A DNA stretch of 57,741 nucleotides, taken from the NCBI GenBank assembly GCA_002839355.1, contig PGXW01000034.1, forward strand, positions 1 through 57,741, written 5' to 3'. The translations under genes and the position numbers were made by a program. This document shows positions 35,537 to 44,927 of the stretch, piece by piece. The DNA comes from Spirochaetae bacterium HGW-Spirochaetae-2 (GTDB lineage Bacteria > Spirochaetota > Spirochaetia > Sphaerochaetales > Sphaerochaetaceae). The notes beneath the pieces were generated by a model, which saw only the letters and a program-made list of their open reading frames with translations, had not been told where the DNA came from and did no database searches. Each line of letters starts with the position of its first letter. Position 1 is the first letter of the stretch.

Positions 35537-36562
35537 TTAGTGTGTGGCATTGTTGTCCATATGATTAGCCAAGGTGGACTCCCGAAGGATCAATCTTGGT
35601 TTCATATTCACTGTAGTGTAGGGGTAGGCGGGATCTTCGATGTGGCGAACCAATTCCTCCACCGCCTTTTGTCCGAGCCGGTTCTTGGGAACCTCGACCG
35701 TCGTAAGCCGTGGTTGCATGAATTGGCTCATAGCCAGATTGTCAAAGCCGAACACCTCGACATCATCGGGAACCGAAAGCGAATTCTCATGCAATGACTT
35801 GAGTGCTCCGATAGCGAGCAGGTCGTTGAAGCAGACTACCGCGGTAAACGACAGGCCCCTGTTGAGGGCTTGGTTGACCCGGGCATAGCCATCCTCCATA
35901 TGTCCCGAGGAGGACAGGATGTAGGATTCGTCGATTTCCAGGTTGTGCGCATGGTATGCCTGCGTGAGGCCTTGTAGCCGGTCTATGGTATTGCTGATAT
36001 TCTTGGGGCCGGCGATATAGAGGATTTTCCTATGGCCGTGTCGCAGCAGATGGTCGACCGCCAGGGCTTGTCCCTCCACGTCCCCGTGCAGTATGGAGTG
36101 ATCCTGCATGCCATCGACATACCGTCCCACAAATATGTAGGGGATGGTCAGCTCGCGGTAGAGGGCAAGGTTTTCCTCATCGTTGTATACCGGGGCGATA
36201 ACCAGGCCATCGACCTGGCGACCCAACAGCAGGCGTATCGCATCCCGTTCATTCGCCGCCTGTTCTTCGGTGTTGATGAGCAGGATGCTGTAGTTCGCTT
36301 TCCTGGCCTTCTCCTCAATACCTTGGATGACTTCGGCGAAGAAGGGGTTGGCGGAATCGGCGGAGATTATGCCGATGGTCCTCGAGCGGTTCGACCGCAT
36401 GCTGCCTGCGACCACGTTGGGGATATAGCCCATTTCGTTGGCAATCCGACGGATGGTGACGCGGGTTGCTTCGCTAATCCGACTGTCCTCACGCAGGGCC
36501 CTGGAGACAGTGTTGATCGAGAACCCGGTTCTATCGGCGATATCTTTTAATTTCACGTTCAT
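35537..36562 (-). CDS. LacI-family transcriptional regulator
   Basis: A 341-residue repressor. Residues 1-50 hold the helix-turn-helix and hinge (LKDIADRTGFSINTVSRALRED; YIPNVVAGSMRSNRS), the rest is the PBP1-like sugar sensor (GIISADSANPFFAEVIQGIEEKA; VCFNDLLAIGALKSLHE). It is the first gene of the ABC operon at 29713-36562. Two identical palindromes upstream are its probable operators, implying autoregulation. Confidence 0.95.
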   Translation of the reverse strand: MNVKLKDIADRTGFSINTVSRALREDSRISEATRVTIRRIANEMGYIPNVVAGSMRSNRSRTIGIISADSANPFFAEVIQGIEEKARKANYSILLINTEEQAANERDAIRLLLGRQVDGLVIAPVYNDEENLALYRELTIPYIFVGRYVDGMQDHSILHGDVEGQALAVDHLLRHGHRKILYIAGPKNISNTIDRLQGLTQAYHAHNLEIDESYILSSSGHMEDGYARVNQALNRGLSFTAVVCFNDLLAIGALKSLHENSLSVPDDVEVFGFDNLAMSQFMQPRLTTVEVPKNRLGQKAVEELVRHIEDPAYPYTTVNMKPRLILRESTLANHMDNNATH

Positions 36563-36566
36563 GGAT

Positions 36567-36576
36567 TAACGTTAAC
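36567..36576. promoter_or_regulatory. LacI-type operator, proximal
   Basis: Perfect palindrome TTAACGTTAA four bases upstream of the LacI gene start, where bound repressor would cover the ribosome site or promoter. The identical sequence recurs at 36652, 85 bp away centre to centre, about eight helical turns, a good distance for looping. Confidence 0.75.
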
Positions 36577-36651
36577 ACAACATTTGGGTGCACGCAACAA
36601 AAATATGCTAAAAATGCTTGATAATTGGAATATATACCATGAATATCCAGT

Positions 36652-36661
36652 TTAACGTTAA
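36652..36661. promoter_or_regulatory. LacI-type operator, distal
   Basis: Second perfect TTAACGTTAA, with flanking T/A symmetry. With the proximal copy it brackets the likely promoter of the lacI-ABC operon. Confidence 0.75.
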
Positions 36662-37263
36662 TCCGAAAGTGATTATTTGTCTGTTTTTAGAAGTATGTAC
36701 AATGAAAAATGCACAACTGTCCGAGCTGGAGATGAAAAAAAAGATAGGGGGATGGTTTCACAAGGGAACGGTGGATGCGAGCACGTGCGACTTATGGAAT
36801 GTGGAAGATCCGCGCGAGTCGATCCGGTGATGGCATTTCATCGCACAGCCCGGATATCCTATCCTTTGTCACCAGTTGGGTAATATGTGCTGCATAATCG
36901 GGAAAACGGTGGATCTTATGCCATAAGTGCAGCACTATTTTGCATAATTTCATAGAAATTACTACTATATTGTACACATAAGTTGTGTTACTATCATGAC
37001 ACCCCTTTGGCAAGCCGCAAGCTTGCACCACACACGAACACCTCGACGAATCGCCGGACCTTCGGAAAAACTACCGGAGCACCAGTTGTCATGACCGTTC
37101 AAACAGTCGGTCAGCACAACTGGCGCCACGGTATAGAATGACTATATAAATATATACAATAAAACAAATTAAAATAAATTTTCATTGACAAACAGCCCCG
37201 CGTACCCAACAATAGGGGAGTGTCCTGATCAGGAGGTGCAACGTATATTTAAGGAGGCTACCA
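36662..37263. other. Intergenic region upstream of the lipoprotein gene
   Basis: No convincing gene. A 15-bp imperfect inverted repeat (CCAGTTGTCATGACCG near 37082 with CGGTCAGCACAACTGG near 37108) may be a hairpin. An AT block at 37140-37186 precedes TTGACA at 37187-37192, a likely -35 element for the lipoprotein gene. A perfect 12-bp palindrome TCCTGATCAGGA at 37223-37234 could be an operator. A 70-codon frame at 36618-36830 lacks support. Confidence 0.5.
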
Positions 37264-37698
37264 ATGCAACAACGAGTTCTACTTGCACTCTTGCTGATCT
37301 TATTTCTGGTACTTATCGGCTGTACCGGGTGCGACCCCAACCAAACGGGAACAATCGACCTTACCCGGGATGCGAGTGTGCTCACCACACCGCTGGGGTG
37401 GATTCCCCAAGACAGCTATACCATCGATGCCCCGCCCATGGGCTCCTTCGAAATCGCACGTCTCGACGTCATTTCCCTGGACAACAGTGATTTTTCAGTG
37501 AATTTCTACGATGCCGAAGACAACACCATTGAACATGGCATATTCACATTCGAAGCGAATTCGGTGGTCTACCAGGGCTACTTCCTGGATGACCAGACAC
37601 TGCTGATCACCGCGACAGAGGAAACGGAACCGGTACTGTCCCTGACCGACCGAACCACCGGCGAGAAGATGTTCTTCTCGATGGGGGGAAGCGAATAG
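37264..37698 (+). CDS. Small lipoprotein, function unknown
   Basis: A 144-residue protein with a lipoprotein signal: basic start, hydrophobic LLALLLILFLVLIGC and lipobox LIGC with Cys at residue 20. The rest is a beta-rich, acidic domain without a motif I recognise (SYTIDAPPMGSFEIARLDV; GEKMFFSMGG). AAGGAGG lies six bases before the ATG. It is monocistronic, with its own terminator. Probably anchored in the outer or inner membrane facing the periplasm. Confidence 0.8.
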   Translation: MQQRVLLALLLILFLVLIGCTGCDPNQTGTIDLTRDASVLTTPLGWIPQDSYTIDAPPMGSFEIARLDVISLDNSDFSVNFYDAEDNTIEHGIFTFEANSVVYQGYFLDDQTLLITATEETEPVLSLTDRTTGEKMFFSMGGSE

Positions 37699-37736
37699 CA
37701 CCCCAAGAATTACCGGAACCGAAACAACATACCTGG

Positions 37737-37814
37737 GGCTGGCTGCCGTATCCGAATTAAATGAGGCTACAATGTGTTCAAAGGGTGAGATTTTTTGGCA
37801 GCCAGCCTTTTTTT
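37737..37814 (+). terminator. Rho-independent terminator with long loop
   Basis: GGCTGGCTGCC (37737-37747) and GGCAGCCAGCC (37797-37807) pair perfectly over 11 bp and are followed by TTTTTTT (37808-37814). The 49-base loop is unusually long. Confidence 0.8.
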
Positions 37815-37819
37815 CCAAA

Positions 37820-37863
37820 CGTACCTGGCACCGATATTGAAAAATGTATACAAAATTTTTACG
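37820..37863. repeat. R1 repeat, degenerate copy
   Basis: The left arm CGTACCTGGCACC and the core TGTATACAAAA are preserved, but the right arm is lost. Located just after the lipoprotein terminator. Confidence 0.6.
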
Positions 37864-37990
37864 TATATTCGCAACATGTTGCAAGAACGTAAATATCTTG
37901 TACGTTACGTTTCCAGAACTAGTTCGGAAATCAAATTGACTCATCGGAGCCCATGCCGTACTCTTATATTAAACGTAGGAGGACAAGCAC

Positions 37991-38956
37991 ATGAACATAG
38001 CAATTCTGGGAGCTGGAACAATCGCACGGAAAATGGCACAAGCAATCAATGGAATGGATAGTGCCAAGTTGTACGCGGTGGCATCGCGTTCGCTGGATAA
38101 GGCAAAAGCCTTTGCCGCGGAATTCGGCATTCCCCATGCCTACGGCTCCTATGAGGACATGGCCTCCGATCCGAACGTGGAACTGGTGTATATCGCGACT
38201 CCCCACTCGCACCACTTCGAGCACATGAAGCTGGTGTTGGAGCACGACAAGCCGGTGCTGTGTGAAAAACCGTTCACCGTGAACGCCAAACAGGCACGGG
38301 AGATCATGGAACTTGCCAAGCAGCGCAAGCTGTTGGTCGCCGAAGCCATGTGGACACGCTATCTGCCGATGCGGTCGATGCTCGACGATATATTGAAATC
38401 GAAAACCATTGGTGATGTCCAATCGCTGACGGCTAACCTGGGCTACGAGATGACCCAGAAGGTTCGCCTGACGGAACCGGCCCTAGCCGGTGGTGCGTTG
38501 CTGGATGTGGGTGTCTATACGGTAAACTTCGCATTGATGGTCCTGGGTGATGCTATCAAGCGCATCGATTCGTCCGTGCTGCTCACTAAAACCGGTGTGG
38601 ATGCCCAAAGCAGCACAACCCTGGTCTACGACAAGGTCCTGGCCATGCTGAACTCTAGTATGATGGCAAACACCGACCGCCGCGGGATGATCTATGGTCC
38701 CAAAGGCTACATTGAAGTGCAGAACATCAACAACCCCGAATATATCCGCGTCTTCGACCCCGTGCACAAGTTGCTGAAGGAACTCAAGCAACCACAGCAG
38801 ATCAACGGATTCGAGTACCAGGTCCAAGCCTGCATCGACGCCATAGAAACCGGGAAGACCGAATGCCCGCAGCACCCGCATGCGGCGATCCTTGCAGTCA
38901 TGGACATCATGGACGAGCTGCGCCGCCAGTGGAACCTGCGCTACCCGTTCGAATGA
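37991..38956 (+). CDS. Gfo/Idh/MocA-family oxidoreductase
   Basis: A 321-residue NAD(P)-dependent sugar dehydrogenase. The N-terminal Rossmann motif is ILGAGTIARKMAQAI, and the catalytic EKP is in KPVLCEKPFTVNAKQA near residue 95. LVAEAMWTRYLPM and GALLDVGVYTVNFALMVLGD are typical of the dimeric dihydrodiol/xylose dehydrogenase branch. TAGGAGGACAAG precedes the ATG. It stands alone between two R1 remnants. Substrate unknown. Confidence 0.93.
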   Translation: MNIAILGAGTIARKMAQAINGMDSAKLYAVASRSLDKAKAFAAEFGIPHAYGSYEDMASDPNVELVYIATPHSHHFEHMKLVLEHDKPVLCEKPFTVNAKQAREIMELAKQRKLLVAEAMWTRYLPMRSMLDDILKSKTIGDVQSLTANLGYEMTQKVRLTEPALAGGALLDVGVYTVNFALMVLGDAIKRIDSSVLLTKTGVDAQSSTTLVYDKVLAMLNSSMMANTDRRGMIYGPKGYIEVQNINNPEYIRVFDPVHKLLKELKQPQQINGFEYQVQACIDAIETGKTECPQHPHAAILAVMDIMDELRRQWNLRYPFE

Positions 38957-39020
38957 CGTACCAAGAAGCGTATGAGGGGACGTAGGAACCGTAGCAGCAA
39001 TTGGGGAAAAGCCGGCCGGT

Positions 39021-39060
39021 TAAATTTTGCATACAAAAAACAAAGTTGGTACCAGGTACC
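39021..39060. repeat. R1 repeat, right half
   Basis: AAATTTTGCATACAAAA followed by TTGGTACCAGGTACC. The left arm is absent. The final C is the third base of the TAG stop codon of the minus-strand GGDEF/HD-GYP gene, the same arrangement as at the histidine kinase. Confidence 0.78.
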
Positions 39061-41912
39061 TACGAAGTAAACGCCTTGACGACCTCCGGATCGAAATGCG
39101 TCCCGGCACAGGCGCGAATCTCGTCCATGGCGACAGCGACATCCATTGGCGGCTTGTAGGAACGCTCGCTGGTCATGGCATCGAACGCATCGGCGACATG
39201 GATGATACGCGCCTGGATGGAAATCGCCTCGCCGGCGAGCCCGCGGGGATAGCCCAAGCCGTCCCAACGCTCGTGGTGCTCGAGGATGATGGTGGAGATA
39301 TCGATGAATTCACTCGCAGTCGAAAGGATGCGGTATCCCGTTTCGGGATGGCGGCGCACCTCCTCCCATTCCTCGGAGGTGAGGGCACCGGTCTTGTTGA
39401 GGATATGCTCGGGAATACCGATTTTACCGATATCGTGCATGAGACCGGCGATCCTGATCCGATTGACCTCCCGCGAGGAGAAGCCCATCTTGCGCGCGAT
39501 CGTCTCGCTGAGCTCGCTGACACGCTTGGAATGCTGCGACTCCCTGTCGCTCTTGGCGAATAGGGAATTGATCACCAACCCGATGGTCTTGTTCTTGGCA
39601 CTTGAACTCTCGTAGAGCTTGTGGCGGTACATCATGTCCTCGGCCTTCTTGAAGACGGACATGAAATCGTCGCCCATGGTCTTGCGCGTCTGGCAGCCGA
39701 AGGAGATGGTGAGTTGGAACGAGTCGATGCGCACATCCTTGGCACGCGACTCGATCTCCCCCATGATACGCTCGCTCTCGGCGGCATCGGTGTGGGGGAG
39801 TAGCAGGACGAACTCGTCGCCACCGTAGCGGGCCACGATATCGCCTGGACGGGCGATATGGCTGAGCAACCCGGCAGCCTGGCGCAACACCATGTCCCCG
39901 GCTTCGTGGCCGAAGGAATCGTTGACCAGCTTCAGCCCGTTGGTATCGGCGATGATGATGGAGACGGGAAGGTAGGATGCGTCGTCGAAGCGTTTGAGGG
40001 CATTCTCGAGATACCCGCGGTTGTACACACCGGTAAGGTAATCGTGGTTGCGTTGGAAGACCAACCGCTCGGAGGCCCGTTTGGTGTCGGTGATATCGCG
40101 GCAGACGACGACCGAACCGACAATCGCCCGGTGCTGGTCGCGAATCGGTGAGAAGCTGTAGCTGCCTATCCACGATTCTCCGGTATCCTTGCGCCGCAGG
40201 GTGAACTCGGCATGGGTGACACACTCGCCGGCGAGGGCACGCGAGACAGCCCATTGCTCGATGGGGGCGGCACTGCCGTCCGAAAGGTATATGTCGAAGA
40301 TGGCGGGGTATTCGGCCAAGGTTTTCTTGCAATCGGCCTCGTCGGCGAAGCGGTGGTAGGTGACGAATGCCTGGTTGAACATGATGAACCGCCCGTCCGT
40401 ATCCGAAATGAAGACGGCATCGGTCATGCTGTCTATGGCGGCATGGAGGGTGGCGTTGCTCGCCGCCAGGGATTCGCGCATCTTCTGTTGGTCCTCGAGT
40501 GCGAGCAGCACGATCCTGCGGGACTCCTCGGCCTCCAACAGCAACCTGCGGATCTCATCCTCGGCAGCCTTGCGCTCCGTGACATCGAAGAAGATCGCGA
40601 GGGTATCGCCTCCGCCAAAGTCGGTGCCGGTGATTTCCATGGTCCTGATATCGCCGTTCTTGCAGGTCACCTGGTAATCGGCGTGGGGCCCCAGGCGGGT
40701 AGCGGGACCACGTCCGACCTCCTCCTGCTCCCACCGGGTCCTGACGAGACGGCGGTATTCGGGATCGGGATAGGCCAGGTGGTACCACCTGTCGAGCGTG
40801 TGGATCTCCTTAAGGGTATAGCCGAATACCGACTGCCACCTGTGGTTGACCGCCACGATCTCTCGCTTGGCGTCAAAGATTCCCATGGGCAGCGGAGCGC
40901 ATTCGAACAGTTCGGTGAACCGTTTCTCGCTTTCGGCCGATGCCGTCTCCGCACGCTTGCGTCGTGCGATCTCCCGCTTCAATACCCATATCCAAGACGC
41001 CAACCCGAAGAGCACCACCACAAGCACACCGGCGGCCTGCCACAATCGGGAATAATCGACACCGTATTCATAGCGGATAGGCAACCAGCGCCGGTAGATC
41101 TCATCGCGTTCGGCTGAGCTGATCGTGGCCAGTGCCTTGTCGAGGATTCCCGCCAGGATCTCCCAATCCTTGCGCACGGCCATGGACTGCGCATTGACAT
41201 ACGGCGTGGTCCCGGCGATTTTCAAGGTGGTGGACAACTTGAGTTGGGTGAGGTAGTGGCCGACCACTAGCATGTTCTCGATATAGGCGAACACCTCGCC
41301 CTTCTGCAACCGGTCCAATCCCTGCCGCACATCCTGCACCGGTACGAGCTGGATATCCGGGTAATCGCGGGGAATCCAATCGAAGACCGCATAGTTCTCC
41401 ACCACAGCGACACGCTTGCCCGCCAATTCGTCCATATCGTTGATATAGGCGACATTCGTCCGGGTCACGATCACAATGGGGATATCCATATACGGCTTGG
41501 TGAACGCCCAGAAGAACTCCCGGTTGGGTGTGGCGGCCACAGACGGGGTCATATCGATCTCCCACGACTTCAAGCGCCGAAACGATTCCTGCCAACTCAA
41601 GCCGCTCACCGTGAGGAACGTGATACCCAACCGTTGCTCCAACAGCTGTAGGTAATCGGACGTCATTCCGGACGGCTCACCCTGGTCATCGACGAACTCG
41701 ATTGGTGGCCATCCGGGATCCTGGGCCACACTGACAAACGGATGCTTTTCGAGCCACGCGACCTCATCGGGTGTGAGCATGGTGCGGAAGCCGATGCTGT
41801 CGGTACCATCTTGCCCGAAAGCCATGGATACGGCAACCAGCAGGAACACACCGACGAGCACCACCATGCGTCTGTAATGAGCTGTAGTCCCTTGTGTTGC
41901 TAGCCTGTACAT
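39060..41912 (-). CDS. Periplasmic-sensor PAS-PAS-GGDEF-HD-GYP cyclic-di-GMP protein
   Basis: A 950-residue signalling protein. After a signal anchor (residues 16-33) comes a bacterial family-3 solute-binding sensor (about 50-275; FVSVAQDPGWPPIEFVDDQGEPSGM), a transmembrane helix (about 288-312), two PAS domains, a GGDEF domain with an intact ARYGGDEFVLLLP site, and an HD-GYP domain with GLMHDIGKIGIPEHIL and HHERWDGLGYPRGL. Both cyclase and phosphodiesterase signatures are complete, so it could make and degrade cyclic di-GMP depending on the ligand. The ATG at 41912 has GGGGAG upstream; 41969 is an alternative. Its stop codon lies on an R1 repeat. Confidence 0.95.
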   Translation of the reverse strand: MYRLATQGTTAHYRRMVVLVGVFLLVAVSMAFGQDGTDSIGFRTMLTPDEVAWLEKHPFVSVAQDPGWPPIEFVDDQGEPSGMTSDYLQLLEQRLGITFLTVSGLSWQESFRRLKSWEIDMTPSVAATPNREFFWAFTKPYMDIPIVIVTRTNVAYINDMDELAGKRVAVVENYAVFDWIPRDYPDIQLVPVQDVRQGLDRLQKGEVFAYIENMLVVGHYLTQLKLSTTLKIAGTTPYVNAQSMAVRKDWEILAGILDKALATISSAERDEIYRRWLPIRYEYGVDYSRLWQAAGVLVVVLFGLASWIWVLKREIARRKRAETASAESEKRFTELFECAPLPMGIFDAKREIVAVNHRWQSVFGYTLKEIHTLDRWYHLAYPDPEYRRLVRTRWEQEEVGRGPATRLGPHADYQVTCKNGDIRTMEITGTDFGGGDTLAIFFDVTERKAAEDEIRRLLLEAEESRRIVLLALEDQQKMRESLAASNATLHAAIDSMTDAVFISDTDGRFIMFNQAFVTYHRFADEADCKKTLAEYPAIFDIYLSDGSAAPIEQWAVSRALAGECVTHAEFTLRRKDTGESWIGSYSFSPIRDQHRAIVGSVVVCRDITDTKRASERLVFQRNHDYLTGVYNRGYLENALKRFDDASYLPVSIIIADTNGLKLVNDSFGHEAGDMVLRQAAGLLSHIARPGDIVARYGGDEFVLLLPHTDAAESERIMGEIESRAKDVRIDSFQLTISFGCQTRKTMGDDFMSVFKKAEDMMYRHKLYESSSAKNKTIGLVINSLFAKSDRESQHSKRVSELSETIARKMGFSSREVNRIRIAGLMHDIGKIGIPEHILNKTGALTSEEWEEVRRHPETGYRILSTASEFIDISTIILEHHERWDGLGYPRGLAGEAISIQARIIHVADAFDAMTSERSYKPPMDVAVAMDEIRACAGTHFDPEVVKAFTS

Positions 41913-42132
41913 GTGCTGCTCCCCATTGTATATCCCTGTGACCGCTTCCCCTCGCGAATAGCCATCCACGGTCTACCACGATGTAACACACTACCACACA
42001 TGGGAGTAAGTATCCAGTTTGTCCGCCGGAGGCGCCTGGGAGGAAGATGTTAGGTGTTGGGGAAAAGGGAGCTTGTGACGACGTGAAAAGTTTGAGTTCT
42101 TGGGTTCTTTTTCGATTGCTAGGAAAGTATAT

Positions 42133-42252
42133 GTGGGGAAAAGTCTTTCCCCACGCACCTGGTGGCGGGTGGTTTCACCACCGGACGCCGTTTCTCTTCT
42201 TGCTCCCATACTGTCCGCAAGGAAACGGCGGCCAATGCGGTGCTCCCCTTTC
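42133..42252. repeat. R2 structured repeat, copy A
   Basis: A roughly 120-bp element with three hairpins: GTGGGGAAA/TTTCCCCAC (42133-42154), GGTGG/CCACC near 42170-42182, and CGCCGTTTC/GAAACGGCG flanking TCTTCTTGCTCCC. It ends GGTGCTCCCCTTTC. Copies B (45120) and C (54166) share the second half almost base for base, but here the first hairpin has a different sequence that still pairs perfectly. Confidence 0.8.
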
Positions 42253-42279
42253 AAAGAAAGACTCCCTAAGTGTGAGAGC

Positions 42280-42430
42280 GCCAAACGGTGCCAGGGATGC
42301 AACGCTTGAAGGAGCTAGGCTCCTTCATGCCTGGCACCGCCTTTGGCTACTTGAAAGGGGAGTCTACGGGTGCGAGACCTCTCGGATTACGTCGAAGAGG
42401 GAGCCAGGTGCGGGGCACCTAGCACCCTAT
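42280..42430. repeat. R3 repeat, copy 1
   Basis: A long repeat nearly identical to 57446-57580. It begins with a large palindrome: GCCAAACGGTGCCAGG pairs with CCTGGCACCGCCTTTGGC around a GAAGGAGC/GCTCCTTC stem. The GGTGCCAGG/CCTGGCACC arms are the same as R1 ends. Its tail forms part of the left inverted repeat of the ATPase cassette. Confidence 0.8.
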
Positions 42431-42467
42431 TACCCGGCATCGTCTTCTTGACCACTCTTCAAGCGCG
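42372..42467. repeat. Left 96-bp inverted repeat of the ATPase/TOPRIM cassette
   Basis: Aligned by hand without gaps to the reverse complement of 44919-45014: about 80 of 96 bases agree, with most differences C/T or G/A. It begins GCGAGACCTCTCGG and ends TTGACCACTCTTCAAGCGCG. Confidence 0.78.
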
Positions 42468-42531
42468 TTGCATCCACCGATATCCTTCAGTATCGACAAT
42501 ATTGGTGCCAGACACCAGAAAGGAATTACAA

Positions 42532-43149
42532 TTATAGAATAGACTCGATCGCATTTTTGAACATCGAAAAGCTATGGGAGGTGTTATGGTGAATATCCAT
42601 ATGTTGGGCAATTTCCCGTGCGCATTCGGATTTTCGGAGGCCAGTCGAGAAATAGCCAGCTCGCTGTAAAATACGTTCCAAAGCCTCCCAAGTCCCTCCC
42701 TTGATCGCATCAGGATTGCGATATTTCGCTTGTTTGGGTATGGTGGCAGGTACTCTCGGATACGCTGTACGGACAGCATTCCAATCACCAAAGAACCATG
42801 CTTCAAGCTCCTCGATTACGATACGATTGATCACCTCGAATTTCCGACCTTCCGACGAACTTGATCTTGTGATCAACCCAGCCGAATGAGCGTGTATTTC
42901 CAATTGCTGTTTTAGTTCGATACAATTGTCATCATCCCGATCGACGAGTACAATAATCGACCAAGCCTCTGGTATCCAAGATCTGAATCCACGCAATCTG
43001 ATTGGGAGTTCTTTCAACAGTTCATCTTTACATTGAAAAGGGAAAACCTGGTAATTAATTTCTCCTAGCATCTGCGGAAGAATTTGCTCCAACGTAACTT
43101 GCATCGAATATTCTTCTACGAATACGAGTAGTTTTTCCAGCATCCTCAC
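42532..43149 (-). CDS. DUF4276-like TOPRIM protein (putative defence nuclease)
   Basis: A 205-residue protein with a TOPRIM-like layout: a first strand ending in acidic residues (LLVFVEEYS, Glu12/Glu13) and a second with DRDDDN (Asp70, 72, 73, 74). [17 protein letters not shown] is typical of the DUF4276 group, from memory. The GTG start overlaps the ATPase stop as GTGA; ATG 43143 is an alternative. TOPRIM proteins beside OLD-like ATPases usually act as nucleases of anti-phage systems (OLD, Gabija, PARIS). The role here is inferred from that pairing. Confidence 0.75.
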   Translation of the reverse strand: MRMLEKLLVFVEEYSMQVTLEQILPQMLGEINYQVFPFQCKDELLKELPIRLRGFRSWIPEAWSIIVLVDRDDDNCIELKQQLEIHAHSAGLITRSSSSEGRKFEVINRIVIEELEAWFFGDWNAVRTAYPRVPATIPKQAKYRNPDAIKGGTWEALERILQRAGYFSTGLRKSECAREIAQHMDIHHNTSHSFSMFKNAIESIL

Positions 43150-44384
43150 GCACCCTTGATAGTGGTTTTAGGCGCGCCTGAATTGACCATAGGATCTCCG
43201 AATCCAAAATGCCCTTCCATCCAGAGATGCCCGAGCGAGGACCCCGCCTGTATTAATTCTGGTATTCCTGTGATATCCGATGCTCTTACCGCCTGTGTGA
43301 AGCCATGTTCGTCCCGGTAGAGCACACGAACTTCCTCAGCCCTCATGGCATTGAGCAGAAATGGGGAATGGCTGGTAATGAGCAGTTGGGAATTTTCCGA
43401 TGCGGCCCGACACTCCTCGGCCAATTCGGGTAAAAGTCGCGGGTGGAGGAAATTTTCCGGCTCCTCGATACCAACAAATCTTGGTGGTTCAGGATCATAC
43501 AGCACCGTAAGGTACGCCAGCATTTTCATGGTCCCATCCGAAGCGAATTTGGAGAGTACCGGTTTCTCGAACGGTGCATCCTTGATTTGCAGCAACAGTC
43601 GACCATCCGGCATTGGCTCTGCATCCACGCGTTCCAAGTGTGGAATACGTTTGCGAAGAACAGTAAAAATCTTCTCCAATCGATGTGGGTGCATTTCCTT
43701 CAAGTATTGGATTACATTGGGCAGGTTGTCTCCACTCTTGCTCAATCGTTCCTGTGGTCCCGCCTCGGGCTGGTTCTTGGTTTGATCGATAGACAAATAC
43801 GAGACATACCAAGTAGTGATGAATTCACGCAACGCCGCAACCCGGGGATGGTCTGTCAGCTGCCCAAGCGTGTTGACTGCAATGAGATCTGGGGAACGCA
43901 GGTTTGACTCTGTACGAATATCATCTGCCTCTGGGACTTCTCCGCTAATCGCACGGCCGATTCCTCTCTTGAATTCGAGAAACCGAAAAGGTTGTCCCTT
44001 GCTTGCGCGACGCCACTGCAACCATTCCTCAACCACTTCAGGTCCTTTGATTCCCTCGTCGATAGCCAGATGGTAGGTGATTTTCGGAGTTTTTGGTGAT
44101 TCCCTATACGTGAGTTCAAATACTATCGGTCCGTCCTCTCCACGTGTCTTGAGTTCCTTACCTTTTCCCCGGCGATCCCAAGCATGCCTGAGTCCAAACT
44201 GGAAACACTCGGAGAGGAAGTTGAATACATCGAATATCGTTGACTTTCCGCTCCCGTTTGGACCTAAAAGAACAGTCAAAGGAGTCAGTTTGTCCAATGT
44301 GACGTCCTGTAAGGACCGGAAATTCTGGACTTTCAACGATTCGATTCTTGGAATGCCATTTTCTTTCGACGACATCGATTCCAT
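43146..44384 (-). CDS. OLD/RecF-like AAA ATPase
   Basis: A 412-residue SMC/ABC-type ATPase. It opens with [20 protein letters not shown] and Walker [10 protein letters not shown] (41-49). The C-terminal half has an SDGT signature-like segment (282-285), Walker B VGIEEPE (304-310), the D-loop region [13 protein letters not shown], and the switch histidine ITSHSP (336-341). There is no long coiled coil and no TOPRIM domain of its own; that is supplied by the next, translationally coupled gene. Pairs of this kind are candidate phage-sensing and killing systems. Confidence 0.9.
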   Translation of the reverse strand: MESMSSKENGIPRIESLKVQNFRSLQDVTLDKLTPLTVLLGPNGSGKSTIFDVFNFLSECFQFGLRHAWDRRGKGKELKTRGEDGPIVFELTYRESPKTPKITYHLAIDEGIKGPEVVEEWLQWRRASKGQPFRFLEFKRGIGRAISGEVPEADDIRTESNLRSPDLIAVNTLGQLTDHPRVAALREFITTWYVSYLSIDQTKNQPEAGPQERLSKSGDNLPNVIQYLKEMHPHRLEKIFTVLRKRIPHLERVDAEPMPDGRLLLQIKDAPFEKPVLSKFASDGTMKMLAYLTVLYDPEPPRFVGIEEPENFLHPRLLPELAEECRAASENSQLLITSHSPFLLNAMRAEEVRVLYRDEHGFTQAVRASDITGIPELIQAGSSLGHLWMEGHFGFGDPMVNSGAPKTTIKGA

Positions 44385-44657
44385 TTTTTCATCCCTTGTA
44401 CATCATACTAATCGCAATATACAGTTTTTCCCGATGATCCGATTTGACTTCCACGGTGGAATATCTTGAAGCCGTAAGCCCGAACACCTTGAATATCATA
44501 CTCTAGCAGAAACAGTTAATTGCCACAAGAATAACCTTTTCCCATGAGAAGTTACGACTGCAAATCATTCGAATTGACCTCGTGGGTTAATTATGCAATT
44601 ATCAACACGATGGAATCGGCTTTGGCATAACGGTAAGGAGAGTACGAGGAGTATCAT
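44385..44657. other. Divergent promoter region of the cassette
   Basis: A 273-bp gap between the ATPase (minus) and the HigA-like gene (plus), rather AT-rich with no gene. It must hold both promoters; I see no clear operator. AAGGAG and GAGGAG lie before the HigA-like ATG. Confidence 0.5.
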
Positions 44658-44927
44658 ATGAGCTTATTGTCAAGCATTCCCACGGGGAAGATAATCAAAG
44701 ACTATCTTGACGAACATACCATAACACAGAAGGAATTGTCTGCAAGAACCGGTATCAGCGAAAAGCACCTGTCCCATCTGCTCAATGGAACGAGCCGTTT
44801 GACCGAGGATGTAGCATTGAAACTTGAAATGGTCTTAACTGGTATCCCCGCCTCATATTGGCTGAATTATGAAGCCAAATACCGTGAAGCAGTTGCAAGG
44901 GAGAGGGCAGGGATGAAGCGCGCTTAA
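44658..44927 (+). CDS. HigA-like XRE antitoxin/regulator without toxin partner
   Basis: An 89-residue helix-turn-helix protein of the HigA type: PTGKIIKDYLDEHTITQKELSARTGISEKHLSHLLNGTSRLTEDVALKLE and then IPASYWLNYEAKYREAV, the conserved HigA tail. HigA normally follows a HigB RNase gene, which is missing. It is divergent from the ATPase and may control the cassette. Its last codons (KRA-stop) lie within the right inverted repeat, so the repeat or its recombination has shaped its end. Confidence 0.85.
   Translation: MSLLSSIPTGKIIKDYLDEHTITQKELSARTGISEKHLSHLLNGTSRLTEDVALKLEMVLTGIPASYWLNYEAKYREAVARERAGMKRA

Noticed and set aside
36618-36830. A 70-codon open frame upstream of the lipoprotein gene
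   Set aside because: No ribosome site, no motif, and its start overlaps the distal LacI operator; composition looks non-coding.
40212-41117. A 301-codon plus-strand frame opposite the GGDEF/HD-GYP gene
   Set aside because: Shadow of conserved PAS domains; no motif or ribosome site.
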